DNA of 12,210 nucleotides, taken from the NCBI GenBank assembly GCA_021801945.1, contig JAKABE010000060.1:1-12210 (forward strand). The letters run 5' to 3'. Position numbers and translations under genes: made by a program. The notes under the pieces are model-generated. The model saw nothing but the letters and a program-made list of their open reading frames with translations, did not search any database and had not been told where the DNA came from. The stretch comes from Acidobacteriota bacterium (GTDB lineage: Bacteria > Acidobacteriota > Terriglobia > Terriglobales > Acidobacteriaceae). Of the stretch, positions 1-6,845 are shown piece by piece (position 1 is the stretch's first letter; every line of letters begins with the position of its first letter).

Positions 1-163
1 TTGACTCGAAAATCTCAACATCTTGAGCCTACTGTATTAAGGCAGCTACCCAACTACGTGCAATTGATCCCGGCTTGCCATCCCGGGTCCGCAGAAATCC
101 GGTGTTTCGGCTGTGTCTGGGGTAAAAATGTGTATGCGCGGCTGTTCTCGCCGGAGTCCTCCG
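1..163. other. Left-edge region upstream of hicB, no supported gene
   Basis: This stretch is more AT-rich at its left end than the rest of the window. Open frames crossing it have no recognisable protein content. A TTGACT hexamer at 1-6 resembles a -35 box, but no convincing -10 hexamer lies at 16-18 bases from it. A CCCGG/CCGGG pair near 69-87 could form only a weak hairpin. I see no tRNA, attachment site or transposon end here. Confidence 0.4.
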
Positions 164-451
164 ATGATGTTTCATGTCGTCGTGAAGAAAGAGGAAGACG
201 GTTGGATCGTCGCCGAGCACCCTGCTCTTCCAGGCTGCTTCTCGCAGGGGAAGACAGAGCAGGAAGCGCTGACCAACATCAAGGAGGCGATCACTGCCTG
301 GCTCTGGGCGGAGGATCAAGAGGCCGCTGAGAGACTGCCGGGAAATCGGGCTCCGATTGTCGTCGCCGATTCAATGGACCTCCCATTTTCCCTGCAATGG
401 GCCCGTTTTCCACATTCTTCACAGGCATTTTGCACTGCGAACTATGCATAG
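164..451 (+). CDS. hicB: HicB-family antitoxin-like protein
   Basis: This 95-residue protein has the partial RNase H-like fold signature of HicB antitoxins. It opens with short beta strands (FHVVVKKEEDGWIVAEHP), followed by the conserved ALPGCFSQGKTEQEAL segment and the helix NIKEAITAWLW. HicB proteins bind and neutralise the HicA mRNA interferase and often repress their own operon. The start is one of two adjacent ATGs (164 or 167), preceded by GGAG at 153-156 with good spacing. Family members of this short type usually end near residue 70, just after the PIVVA-like strand. Here about 25 further residues with no family character follow, up to the TAG at 449-451, so the original stop may have been lost. 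The gene lies 21 bases ahead of the hicA remnant, giving the order hicB-hicA, the reverse of the classical hicAB. The family call is firm; whether the protein still works is uncertain. Confidence 0.8.
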   Translation: MMFHVVVKKEEDGWIVAEHPALPGCFSQGKTEQEALTNIKEAITAWLWAEDQEAAERLPGNRAPIVVADSMDLPFSLQWARFPHSSQAFCTANYA

Positions 452-472
452 CATGGGTACAGGGGCAGATGC

Positions 473-694
473 GTGGGTCGGCTCGCGAACATCTCGGGTA
501 AGGACGCGGCCAGGGCGTATCAAAAAGCTGGCTGGCAGGTGCGTGGCCGAGTCGGAAGCCATCTGGTGTTGGCAAAGCCGGGCATACGAGCGAACCTTAC
601 GATTCCTCAGCATGCGGAACTGGCTCCGGGCACGCTGTGAGGACCTATACGGACTGCTGGGCTGACCGTTGATGAATGCCTAACTCTCCTTTGA
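473..694 (+). pseudogene. hicA: HicA-family toxin, interrupted by in-frame TGA
   Basis: From a GTG at 473 (AGGGGC ribosome site at 461-466) the frame encodes a typical HicA: GRLANISGKDAARAYQKAGW, then a strand with the catalytic-histidine context GSHLVLAK, then LTIPQHAELAPGTL. HicA is a small double-stranded RNA-binding-fold mRNA interferase whose active-site His lies in the GSH motif. The frame then meets TGA at 638-640 after 55 residues. Past that stop the same frame continues with the expected family C-terminus (GPIRTAGLTVDECLTLL) to TGA at 692-694. The family normally has Arg at the interrupted position, so one CGA-to-TGA transition explains the break. The truncated product keeps the histidine but lacks the last helix. 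Alternatives are a sequencing error, or a viable short toxin. The gene is too short and too interrupted for ordinary ORF calling. Confidence 0.8.
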
Positions 695-784
695 GCACGC
701 CCCACCGCGATGATCGGCAAGAATGATGGGACACAACTTTTCCATGAGAGCAGTAGACCGCCCTCCGTCCAATTGCGTCCGCTG

Positions 785-1648
785 TCAGTACTCTGCGAGG
801 GGCCGCTTGTGGTAGACATAGCGGCCGATCATCCAGCCGAAGGCACTGCCCACCAATACATCAGAGGGGAAGTGCTGCCGGCCGAGGACGCGGGCGAGGC
901 TGACGCCGGTGGCCAGGGTGTAGGCGCCGAATTTCAGTAGGGGCGAGTAGCTCTGCGAAGCCAGGACCGTGGCCGACGACCAGGTGACCAGGCTATGGCT
1001 GGATGGGAAGGAGGAATCGGTGGCCGAGCTGGTCTGGAAGAATTTGCCCTTGGAGTTGTCCAGGTTGGGACGCTCGCGCATGGTGGAGAACTTGAGGGCT
1101 TCATCGACGACGATGGAGTCTGCCATCGCCTCGCCGGCCAGGAAGCCGGTTTCGCGAGCCCCTGGACTATGGAACAACTCGCCTTTCAGGAAGATCAGGG
1201 CTGGAACGCCGATGAAGCCGAAAGTCAGCACGTTCGACGCCTGCACGTTTTGATTGTTAAAGGTGGGATTGTGGGAGACGACCGTGGCCATGGTCTGATG
1301 ATCGGTGGCCATGGCCAGGGTGGTAGCCAGGAAGAGCGTGACCAGGCCGGGCATGTCCGAGCCGCGGATGCGGGCTGGGCTGGTCCAGATGGTCTTCTGA
1401 TCGTTGAGAAAGGTTCCCGCCAGGTTGTGAAACGTGAGCCGCTCCGAGGGCGGGACCTGCGAGGTGTCGGAGATCTGGGGCGATGGGGCATCGGGCAGAG
1501 AACTGGCGGACGGCGAAGCGCTGGAAGCGGGATCGGACTGCGCGCCGGCCAGGCAGGGAAGCGTCAGCAGCAAAATGGCCAGGAGCACGAACCGCGTGTT
1601 TGCTCGCGAATGCGCGGTCCAGCCGGGGAAGTCAGAATAGCGGCCCAT
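785..1648 (-). CDS. Exported PAP2-family phosphatase (phosphatidic acid phosphatase type 2)
   Basis: This 287-residue protein has a long signal peptide or N-terminal anchor: a basic N-region, then the hydrophobic run FVLLAILLLTLPCLAG, with a likely AGA-QS cleavage site. A Ser/Pro-rich linker follows, then a PAP2/haloperoxidase-like domain. All three phosphatase motifs are visible: K186-x6-R193-P194 (KFSTMRERP), P215-S-S-H218, and R253-x5-H259-x3-D263 (ARVLGRQHFPSD). Motif 2 has Ser where PSGH usually has Gly. Enzymes of this family remove phosphate from lipid phosphates such as phosphatidate or undecaprenyl diphosphate; the substrate here cannot be read from sequence. ATG at 1648 is chosen because it follows a purine-rich GGCGGAAAG and gives a normal signal peptide; an ATG at 1684 would add 12 residues. 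The frame stays open further upstream but would then overlap the aldo/keto reductase. The gene is divergent from that reductase and convergent with the hicA remnant. Confidence 0.85.
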   Translation of the reverse strand: MGRYSDFPGWTAHSRANTRFVLLAILLLTLPCLAGAQSDPASSASPSASSLPDAPSPQISDTSQVPPSERLTFHNLAGTFLNDQKTIWTSPARIRGSDMPGLVTLFLATTLAMATDHQTMATVVSHNPTFNNQNVQASNVLTFGFIGVPALIFLKGELFHSPGARETGFLAGEAMADSIVVDEALKFSTMRERPNLDNSKGKFFQTSSATDSSFPSSHSLVTWSSATVLASQSYSPLLKFGAYTLATGVSLARVLGRQHFPSDVLVGSAFGWMIGRYVYHKRPLAEY

Positions 1649-1822
1649 CTTTCCGCCGCGAGTGCAGGGACTCGTCTTCGACATGGAATCAGGGTAGCAA
1701 AGCCTGCATCGGTCAGAGGAAGGCGGCGTGGAAAACGAGCCGGGGCGCGCTCTAATCGGCTGCTCAGCATTTCGCAGCTCACCTTGTGCATCCTCCAGCC
1801 AAGTTGAGCATCTGAAAGGGAC

Positions 1823-2851
1823 ATGGAATATCGTTTGCTTGGAGGCTCCGGCCTCAAGGTTCCTGTTTTCAGCTTTGGCGCCGGAACATTCGGCGGCGGT
1901 GTGGAGTTTTTCGACGCCTGGGGCGCAACCGGGAGTATCGCCGAGGCCCGGCGCATAGTCGACATTTGCTTCGAGGCCGGCGTTACGATGTTCGACACCG
2001 CCAACGTCTACTCGAACGGCCGCTCGGAAGAGGTTCTGGGCAAGGCCCTCGATGGCCGGCGCGATCAGGCGCTGATCTCTACCAAGGCAACCTTCCGGCT
2101 GGGCGATGGCCCCAACGACGTAGGCTCGTCGCGTTACCATCTGCGGCGTTCGCTTGAAGGGAGCCTGAAGCGCCTGGGTACGGACTATATCGACATCTAC
2201 CATCTGCATGCCTTCGACGCTCTCACGCCTATCGAGGAGGTTCAGGACACGCTGAACACTTTTGTCCGCGAGGGCAAGGTGCGCTACATTGCCTGCTCCA
2301 ACTTCTCCGGCTGGCATCTGATGAAGTCGTTGGCCGTGGCCGACCGCTACGGCTGGACGCGCTATGCCGCCCATCAGGTTTACTATTCGCTACTCGGCCG
2401 CGAATACGAGTGGGAGCTTATGCCCTTGGCTCTCGACCAGAAGGTGGGCGCGCTCGTATGGAGCCCGCTGGGTTGGGGGCGTTTGACAGGCAAGCTCCGC
2501 CGCGGTCATCCAATGCCCGAGGTAAGCCGCCTTTACAAGACGGCGGGGGCCGCTCCGCCAGTGGCTGATGAGCACCTGCACAGAGTTGTGGACGCGATCG
2601 ATGCTGTCGCAGCCGAGACCGGCAAGACGGTTCCGCAGATCGCCCTGAACTGGCTCTTGCAGCGGCCCACGGTGGCATCCGTGATTATCGGCGCGCGCAA
2701 CGAGGAGCAGTTGCGCCAGAACCTCGGCGCGCTGGGCTGGAGCCTGAACGCGGATCAGATGGCCGCGCTCGACAAGGCCACTGCCGTAACTCCCATCTAT
2801 CCCTACTGGCATCAGGGCCAGTTTCCGGAGCGGAATCCGTTCCCGGTGTGA
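1823..2851 (+). CDS. Aldo/keto reductase
   Basis: This 342-residue protein is a complete NADPH-dependent aldo/keto reductase with a TIM-barrel fold. The catalytic tetrad is visible as D58 (MFDTANVYSNG), Y63, K88 (ISTKATF) and H129 (YHLHAFD). Other family hallmarks are the SNFSGWH segment, the QVYYSLLGREYEWELMPLA stretch, the WSPLGWGRLTGK loop, and the C-terminal cofactor-binding region SVIIGARNEEQLRQNL. The length is usual for the Tas/AKR11-12-like group, whose members reduce aldehydes and ketones; the substrate is unknown. The ATG at 1823 follows a GAAAGGGA ribosome-binding sequence. A 138-bp divergent region separates it from the ATG at 1684 upstream of the PAP2 gene and must hold its promoter, but I could not pick a convincing -35/-10 pair. 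The next gene starts 80 bases downstream with its own apparent control region, so this is probably a single-gene unit. Confidence 0.92.
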   Translation: MEYRLLGGSGLKVPVFSFGAGTFGGGVEFFDAWGATGSIAEARRIVDICFEAGVTMFDTANVYSNGRSEEVLGKALDGRRDQALISTKATFRLGDGPNDVGSSRYHLRRSLEGSLKRLGTDYIDIYHLHAFDALTPIEEVQDTLNTFVREGKVRYIACSNFSGWHLMKSLAVADRYGWTRYAAHQVYYSLLGREYEWELMPLALDQKVGALVWSPLGWGRLTGKLRRGHPMPEVSRLYKTAGAAPPVADEHLHRVVDAIDAVAAETGKTVPQIALNWLLQRPTVASVIIGARNEEQLRQNLGALGWSLNADQMAALDKATAVTPIYPYWHQGQFPERNPFPV

Positions 2852-2865
2852 TTAGGGTCAGCCCG

Positions 2866-2877
2866 TGACTTAAGTCA
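2866..2877. promoter_or_regulatory. Perfect 12-bp palindrome, candidate operator
   Basis: TGACTTAAGTCA is a perfect inverted repeat in the gap between the aldo/keto reductase and the 4Fe-4S membrane protein gene. Its TGAC-N4-GTCA form resembles sites of CRP/FNR-superfamily regulators in general layout. It matches neither the FNR consensus (TTGAT-N4-ATCAA) nor the CRP consensus exactly. A TATTCT hexamer at 2902-2907 could act as a -10 box, which would put the palindrome centre about 42 bases upstream of the start point. No run of T follows it, so it is not a terminator. The regulator's identity is unknown. Confidence 0.45.
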
Positions 2878-2901
2878 TAGCCCGATTCGCGCCCATCTTC
2901 T

Positions 2902-2907
2902 TATTCT
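2902..2907 (+). promoter_or_regulatory. Candidate -10 hexamer for the 4Fe-4S protein gene
   Basis: TATTCT lies in a locally AT-rich patch and would set transcription starting near 2914, a few bases before the ribosome-binding site GGAAGG (2915-2920). No good -35 box lies upstream; the palindrome at 2866-2877 occupies about that zone instead, as expected for an activator-dependent promoter. This is a weak call based on one hexamer. Confidence 0.25.
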
Positions 2908-2931
2908 TCTAGTCGGAAGGATGACTTGAAG

Positions 2932-4041
2932 ATGGGTGCACAACCAGCAGTTATCGATCCCACATTTCGAAAGAAGAAGCACCTCCTTCGCCGCGCCGAG
3001 CTCGATCGCTCGCAGCGCATTCGCTTTGCCGCACAGGCTTTGTTCGTGGCCCTGAACCTCTGGCTAGGCTTGCAGTTTTACCTCTGGGTGCGCTTCTACG
3101 AGCGCGGCGGCGTGGGCCTGCGGGTGGCGCGCCCCGCCGGCGTCGAGGGTTGGCTGCCCATCGCCGGGCTAATGAACTTTAAGTACCTGATCTCCACCGG
3201 CCATGTGCCCGCTGTTCATCCTGCGGCTCTTTTTCTCTTCATGGCTTTCCTCGCCATGAGCTTGCTGGCGAAAAAGGCCTTCTGCTCGTGGCTCTGCCCC
3301 ATCGGCGCGCTCAGCGAGCGGCTGTGGAAGCTGGGCCGTAAGATCTTTCGCAGTAGTCTGCGCCTGCCCCGGTGGCTCGACATTCCGCTGCGCTCGCTTA
3401 AGTACGTGCTGCTCGGCTTCTTCGTCTTCTTCGTTGGCTCCATGTCCGCGGCCACGCTCCATGCGTTTATGTACACGCCCTACGGGCTCATTGCCGATGT
3501 GAAGATGCTCAACTTCTTCCGCGACATGAGCCAGACCGCGGCTATCGTGATCGTGGCGCTGGTTCTGCTCTCCATCGTGATCGAGAACCTCTGGTGCCGC
3601 TATCTCTGTCCTTATGGGGCGCTGATGGGACTGGTCTCGTTGTTGAGCCCGCTGAAGATTCGCCGCAACCCCACGGCCTGCATCGACTGCGCCAAGTGCG
3701 AGCATGCCTGCCCCGCCGCGCTGCCCGTCGATCGGCTGGTTCAGATTCGCTCGGCGGAGTGCACGGCCTGCATGGCCTGCATCGCCGCCTGTCCCGCAGA
3801 GGGTGCATTGCAGTTTGGTCTCGCCGCCAGCCAGACTCCTGCTGCGGCGCAGACGCCAGTTCGGCAGGAGTGGTATCGCCGCGCCGTGGGGCCGATGGCT
3901 CTGGCGGGACTGTTGGCGACGGTCTTTTTTGCTTTCATTCTCTCCGCGCGCGCCACTCATCACTGGCAGACGCAGGTGCCGCCGGGCATTTATAAGTTGC
4001 TAGTGCCCAGTGCCAATGTCGCTGCGCACCCCGGATATTGA
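2932..4041 (+). CDS. NapH/CcoG-like membrane 4Fe-4S ferredoxin protein
   Basis: This 369-residue membrane protein belongs to the NapH/NosR/CcoG-type polyferredoxin group. Hydrophobic segments lie near residues 33-53, 95-113, 153-178, 201-221 and 323-341. Two CxxxCP motifs follow transmembrane helices (C118-SWL-C122-P and C222-RYL-C226-P), as in NapH and NosR. A soluble loop then carries a classic 2x[4Fe-4S] ferredoxin pair: C250-C253-C256-C260-P and C277-C280-C283-C287-P. Such proteins pass electrons across or along the membrane to a partner oxidoreductase, or act in metal handling as CcoG does in cbb3 oxidase assembly. No nap, nos or cco gene is nearby, so the partner is unknown. ATG 2932 is used, with GGAAGG at 2915-2920; a TTG at 2926, closer to that site, would add two residues. 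A three-codon frame, ATG-ACT-TGA (2921-2929), sits just before it. Confidence 0.85.
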   Translation: MGAQPAVIDPTFRKKKHLLRRAELDRSQRIRFAAQALFVALNLWLGLQFYLWVRFYERGGVGLRVARPAGVEGWLPIAGLMNFKYLISTGHVPAVHPAALFLFMAFLAMSLLAKKAFCSWLCPIGALSERLWKLGRKIFRSSLRLPRWLDIPLRSLKYVLLGFFVFFVGSMSAATLHAFMYTPYGLIADVKMLNFFRDMSQTAAIVIVALVLLSIVIENLWCRYLCPYGALMGLVSLLSPLKIRRNPTACIDCAKCEHACPAALPVDRLVQIRSAECTACMACIAACPAEGALQFGLAASQTPAAAQTPVRQEWYRRAVGPMALAGLLATVFFAFILSARATHHWQTQVPPGIYKLLVPSANVAAHPGY

Positions 4042-4091
4042 AAGGAGCGTGCAGAAGGCATCTGTGTGTGCAATCTTTGGGAATGCGCGAT

Positions 4092-4104
4092 GTACCGTCG
4101 GTAC
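4092..4104. repeat. 13-bp perfect palindrome in an intergenic gap
   Basis: GTACCGTCGGTAC has 6-base arms about a single T. It lies in the 210-bp gap between the 4Fe-4S protein gene (stop 4041) and the HAD hydrolase gene (start 4252). The one-base centre rules out a good RNA hairpin, and no T-run follows, so an operator-like site is likelier than a terminator. The rest of the gap holds no open frame of substance and no promoter I can support. Confidence 0.35.
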
Positions 4105-4251
4105 GTGAACCGGTATCAAGTGTCAAACTGGCATGAGATTGGAAGCCCACGCTACAGCTGGCTGGGAAGCAGGCGCTACGTGGCACACCGACACAAGATC
4201 ATTTAGTCAGAGTGCTCGGTCCTGATTGTACGCAGCTTGTACCATCAATTT

Positions 4252-4956
4252 ATGCCTCAGTTTCCTCTCGGCCAGACGCTGCTGATCGACGCCGACGACA
4301 CGCTGTGGGAGAACAATATCTATTTCGAGCGCGCCATCGCCGCGTTCATCAGCTATCTCAATCACCACCAGTACTCGCCCGCCGAGGTGCGCAAGGCTCT
4401 CAACGCTGTCGAACGCGAGACGATCCTCACGCACGGCTACGGGCTGTCCAGCTTTAAGCGCTCGCTGGTCACCTGCTTCGAGCGGTTGAGCCCGGCGCCG
4501 GTCACGGAGGAAAAGTTGCAGCGCATTCTCAGCTTTGCGCGCACCATTGCCGAGCAGGAGATCGAGCTTCTTCCCGGGGTCTCCGATACGCTGGCTGAGC
4601 TAGCGGCGCGGCACCAGCTGATCCTCATGACCAAGGGCAACCACGCCGAGCAAGCCGACAAGCTGGCCCGCTCGGGACTGGCGCCGCACTTTTCCGCCGT
4701 TGAGATCGTGGCCGAAAAGGATCCCCCCACCTATCGCCAAGTGATCGCCCGGCACGAGCTCAAGCCGCACACAAGCTGGATGATCGGCAACAGTCCCAAG
4801 AGCGACATCAACCCCGCCCTCGCCGCCGGATTGCATGCCATCTTTCTCTTCCACAAAGACACGTGGGTCCTGGAACACGCCGAGGTCCATGCCGCGCCTC
4901 CGGGCCAGCACCTGATCGAGCTCGACGCATTCCCCAAGCTGCGCAATCTTTTTTGA
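4252..4956 (+). CDS. HAD-family hydrolase
   Basis: This 234-residue protein has the haloacid dehalogenase-superfamily catalytic core. Motif I is D13-x-D15 (LLIDADDTLW), where D13 is the nucleophile. Motif II is T127 (LILMTKGN), motif III is K156 (AEKDPPTY), and motif IV is IGNSPKSDINPALAAG with D185. A helical cap of roughly 90 residues lies between motifs I and II, as in C1-cap HAD phosphatases such as phosphoglycolate phosphatase or pyrimidine nucleotidase. In motif IV the usual first Asp of GD-x4-D is Asn, a variant I recall in this subgroup. It probably hydrolyses a small phosphorylated metabolite; the substrate is not predictable. The ATG at 4252 starts just before motif I. A TTG at 4237 would add five residues, and neither start has a clear ribosome site. 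It ends 59 bases before nagA on the same strand and could be cotranscribed with it. Confidence 0.85.
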   Translation: MPQFPLGQTLLIDADDTLWENNIYFERAIAAFISYLNHHQYSPAEVRKALNAVERETILTHGYGLSSFKRSLVTCFERLSPAPVTEEKLQRILSFARTIAEQEIELLPGVSDTLAELAARHQLILMTKGNHAEQADKLARSGLAPHFSAVEIVAEKDPPTYRQVIARHELKPHTSWMIGNSPKSDINPALAAGLHAIFLFHKDTWVLEHAEVHAAPPGQHLIELDAFPKLRNLF

Positions 4957-4993
4957 TCCAGGCCGATCATTGAGGCCGATGATCCAGGCCTGG
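4955..4993. repeat. Short direct and inverted repeats between the HAD gene and nagA
   Basis: GATCCAGGCC occurs at 4955-4964 and 4981-4990, and AGGCCGAT at 4960-4967 and 4973-4980. GATCAT (4965-4970) and ATGATC (4979-4984) can pair across an 8-base loop, and CCAGGCCTGG (4984-4993) is a perfect palindrome. The cluster begins at the HAD stop codon. No T-run follows, so it is not a standard terminator; slippage duplication or a protein-binding site are both possible. Confidence 0.45.
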
Positions 4994-5015
4994 CGCGCCT
5001 GCTATCGTCGAAGGT

Positions 5016-6188
5016 ATGCGAGCGGCAATCACCGCGAAAAGGCTTTATGACGGCAGTCGGCTCATCGACGAGCCCGCCGTCGTGCTAGAAGATGGCCGGA
5101 TCGCTTCGATTGCGCCACGGGTGGCCGGCGAACTGCCGGCGGATGTTCCCATCTTCGATCTTCCTGGCGCGACCCTGGGGCCGGCGTTCTTCGACGTGCA
5201 CATTCACGGCGCGGCCGGACACGATGTGATGGAGGATACTCCAGGAGCGCTGGCCGCGATCAGCAGCTTTCTGGCTACGCGTGGGGTGGGCAGCTTTCTG
5301 GCCACCACGATGACCGCGCCCCTGGATGCAACACTGCGCGCGGTGGAGGGGCTGGCGAAGCTCATCGCCAGTCCGCCGGCCGATGGGCAGGCACGGATCC
5401 TGGGCATTCATTTGGAGGGTCCGTTTCTTTCCCATGCCAAGCGCGGCGCGCAGCCGGCCGAACATCTGCTCACGCCCGATACGGGCATTTTCGATCAGCT
5501 CTTCGATGCCGCCGAGGGGCATGTGCGGCTGATCACGCTGGCGCCGGAGCTGCCGGGCGCGGTGGAACTGGTGGCGCACGCAACGCGGCGCGGCGTACGC
5601 GTTTCGTTGGGCCACTCCAACGCAACCGCAGCGGAGACACGCGCGGGCATCACCGCGGGGGCGGCGAGCGCTACGCACACCTTCAACGCCATGCGCACGC
5701 TGGACCACCGTGAACCGGGCATCCTGGGCACGGTGCTTACCAACGACGCGCTGTTTGCCGAGCTGATCTGTGACGGTATCCACACGGCGCCGGAGATGGC
5801 TCGGCTGTGGTGGCGGGCCAAGGGACCGGAGAGGGGGATTTTGGTGACCGACGCCATGAGCGCCACGGGCATGCCGGATGGAGAGTACCAGTTGGGCGAC
5901 ATCACGGTGCAGGTGGCCGATGGACACGCCACGACGGGAGGCGTTCTGGCGGGAAGCGTCCTGACGCTAGATCGCGCGCTAGCCAACTTTGTGGCCTTTA
6001 CGGGGGCGAGCGTGGAGCAGGGATTGCGGCTTTTGACGGCCAACCCCGCGGCGATGACGGGATATGAAAAGCGAGCCGGCTCTCTCGCCGTCGGCGGCGA
6101 GGCGAATCTGGTAGCCGTCAACGCGGAGGGCAAGCTGATGGCCGCGTTTCTGCGCGGGCGGCGGGTGGATGGTGTGCGCGCCGCATGA
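5016..6188 (+). CDS. nagA: N-acetylglucosamine-6-phosphate deacetylase
   Basis: This 390-residue amidohydrolase removes acetate from N-acetylglucosamine-6-phosphate, giving glucosamine-6-phosphate, in cytoplasmic amino-sugar and cell-wall recycling pathways. The N-terminal small beta domain is followed by the barrel with H62-x-H64 (FFDVHIHGAAGHD) and metal-ligand E134 (GIHLEGPFLS). Ligand histidines H200 (LGHSNATAAET) and H221 (THTFNAM), the substrate-binding CDGIHTAPE segment and the catalytic D279 (LVTDAMSATGMPDG) complete the site. The length is typical of the family. The H62-x-H64 pair is kept; some NagA enzymes lack one of these. The ATG at 5016 follows GAAGG at 5009-5013. No nagB, transporter or GntR-type regulator is visible in the window, so control and pathway partners lie elsewhere. 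It is probably downstream of, and perhaps coupled to, the HAD hydrolase gene, and is convergent with cdd. Confidence 0.95.
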   Translation: MRAAITAKRLYDGSRLIDEPAVVLEDGRIASIAPRVAGELPADVPIFDLPGATLGPAFFDVHIHGAAGHDVMEDTPGALAAISSFLATRGVGSFLATTMTAPLDATLRAVEGLAKLIASPPADGQARILGIHLEGPFLSHAKRGAQPAEHLLTPDTGIFDQLFDAAEGHVRLITLAPELPGAVELVAHATRRGVRVSLGHSNATAAETRAGITAGAASATHTFNAMRTLDHREPGILGTVLTNDALFAELICDGIHTAPEMARLWWRAKGPERGILVTDAMSATGMPDGEYQLGDITVQVADGHATTGGVLAGSVLTLDRALANFVAFTGASVEQGLRLLTANPAAMTGYEKRAGSLAVGGEANLVAVNAEGKLMAAFLRGRRVDGVRAA

Positions 6189-6259
6189 GCGTTGACCGGG
6201 CGCGCCAAGCAAAGGCTCGCCGCGGCTCGCGGAATGAGGCTACGGCCCTCCGTTACGAA

Positions 6260-6679
6260 TTACTTCAGGTCTATCTCGAAGGCCAGAGGCAGCAGCGCCG
6301 AGAAGGGCATGGTGCGCAGGCCGTCGGCGGTGGGAAAGAGCACCGGCGCTTCAGGCAGGATGAACTCGGCCAGCACCTGGCGGCAGGCGCCGCAGGGAGG
6401 GCTGGCGGCATCGTTGAGGTTGGTGATGGCCAGGGCTGCGATGCGAACCTCCGGCCCGAACTGGGAGACCGCCCGCACCAGCGCGGAGCGCTCCGCGCAG
6501 ATCGTCAGCCCATAGCTAACGTTCTCCACATTGGCCCCGATGACGATCTCGCCATTCGTGAGCTTGAGCGCCGCACCCACGCGGAAGCGGGAGTAGGGCG
6601 CATAGGCGTGGAGGGCGGCTTCATGCGCGCTGGCGAGCAGTTGGTCGAGTTGGGGTTGTTGCGCAGCTGGCCCGTTCAT
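6260..6679 (-). CDS. cdd: Cytidine deaminase
   Basis: This 139-residue enzyme deaminates cytidine and deoxycytidine to uridine and deoxyuridine in pyrimidine salvage. The zinc site is of the homotetrameric type: C61-A-E63 (ICAERSA), with E63 as the proton shuttle, and P95-C96-G-A-C99 (PPCGACRQ), both Cys pairs intact. The N-terminal AYAPYSRFRVGAAL and NVENVSYGLT segments are the usual substrate-binding elements. The length matches the short tetrameric class. The ATG at 6679 follows an AAGGAA ribosome-binding sequence on the minus strand. The open frame runs further upstream but without family character. It lies 166 bases downstream of the large acyl-activating fusion gene on the same strand, a gap long enough for its own promoter. 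It is convergent with nagA, 71 bases apart, with no clear terminator between them. Confidence 0.95.
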   Translation of the reverse strand: MNGPAAQQPQLDQLLASAHEAALHAYAPYSRFRVGAALKLTNGEIVIGANVENVSYGLTICAERSALVRAVSQFGPEVRIAALAITNLNDAASPPCGACRQVLAEFILPEAPVLFPTADGLRTMPFSALLPLAFEIDLK

Positions 6680-6845
6680 CTGTGTTTCCTTTTCCAGGGG
6701 AACGAGATTCCATCCTAAAGCTTTCCGCCTCGGATGTATATCGGTGGTGGCGCGCGGTCCCGCTTGCCGAAGTACCGCAGTTGAGGTCAGCAACACCCTT
6801 GGATGGACCACCCACCCGGGCACTCTGTTTCATGTTCGGCAATCG
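6680..6845. other. Intergenic gap between cdd and the acyl-activating fusion gene
   Basis: This 166-bp region follows the stop of the minus-strand fusion gene and precedes cdd. It contains the cdd ribosome site at its left end and presumably the cdd promoter. No strong terminator hairpin, repeat or RNA gene is visible. Confidence 0.3.

Noticed and set aside
1..330. 109-residue plus-strand frame from the left edge
   Set aside because: It overlaps hicB in another frame, is Arg-rich and has no family character.
1685..2374. Upstream extension of the PAP2 frame to give a 529-residue minus-strand protein
   Set aside because: The added 240 residues lie opposite the well-supported aldo/keto reductase and have no signal-peptide or domain character; the signal peptide starts at 1648.
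3169..3963. 264-residue minus-strand open frame
   Set aside because: Antisense to the 4Fe-4S protein gene, whose motifs are clear; its composition (Gln/His/Arg/Glu-rich, no domain) is typical of a shadow frame in GC-rich DNA.
4084..4140. Short frame starting at the ATG near 4084
   Set aside because: About 18 codons, no ribosome site, no recognisable peptide; it overlaps the palindrome and is most likely chance.
5085..5927. 280-residue minus-strand open frame
   Set aside because: Fully antisense to nagA, His/Arg-rich and without recognisable motifs.
6189..6259. Possible terminator between convergent nagA and cdd
   Set aside because: Only short GC-rich partial symmetries occur, with no stable stem followed by a T-run on either strand.
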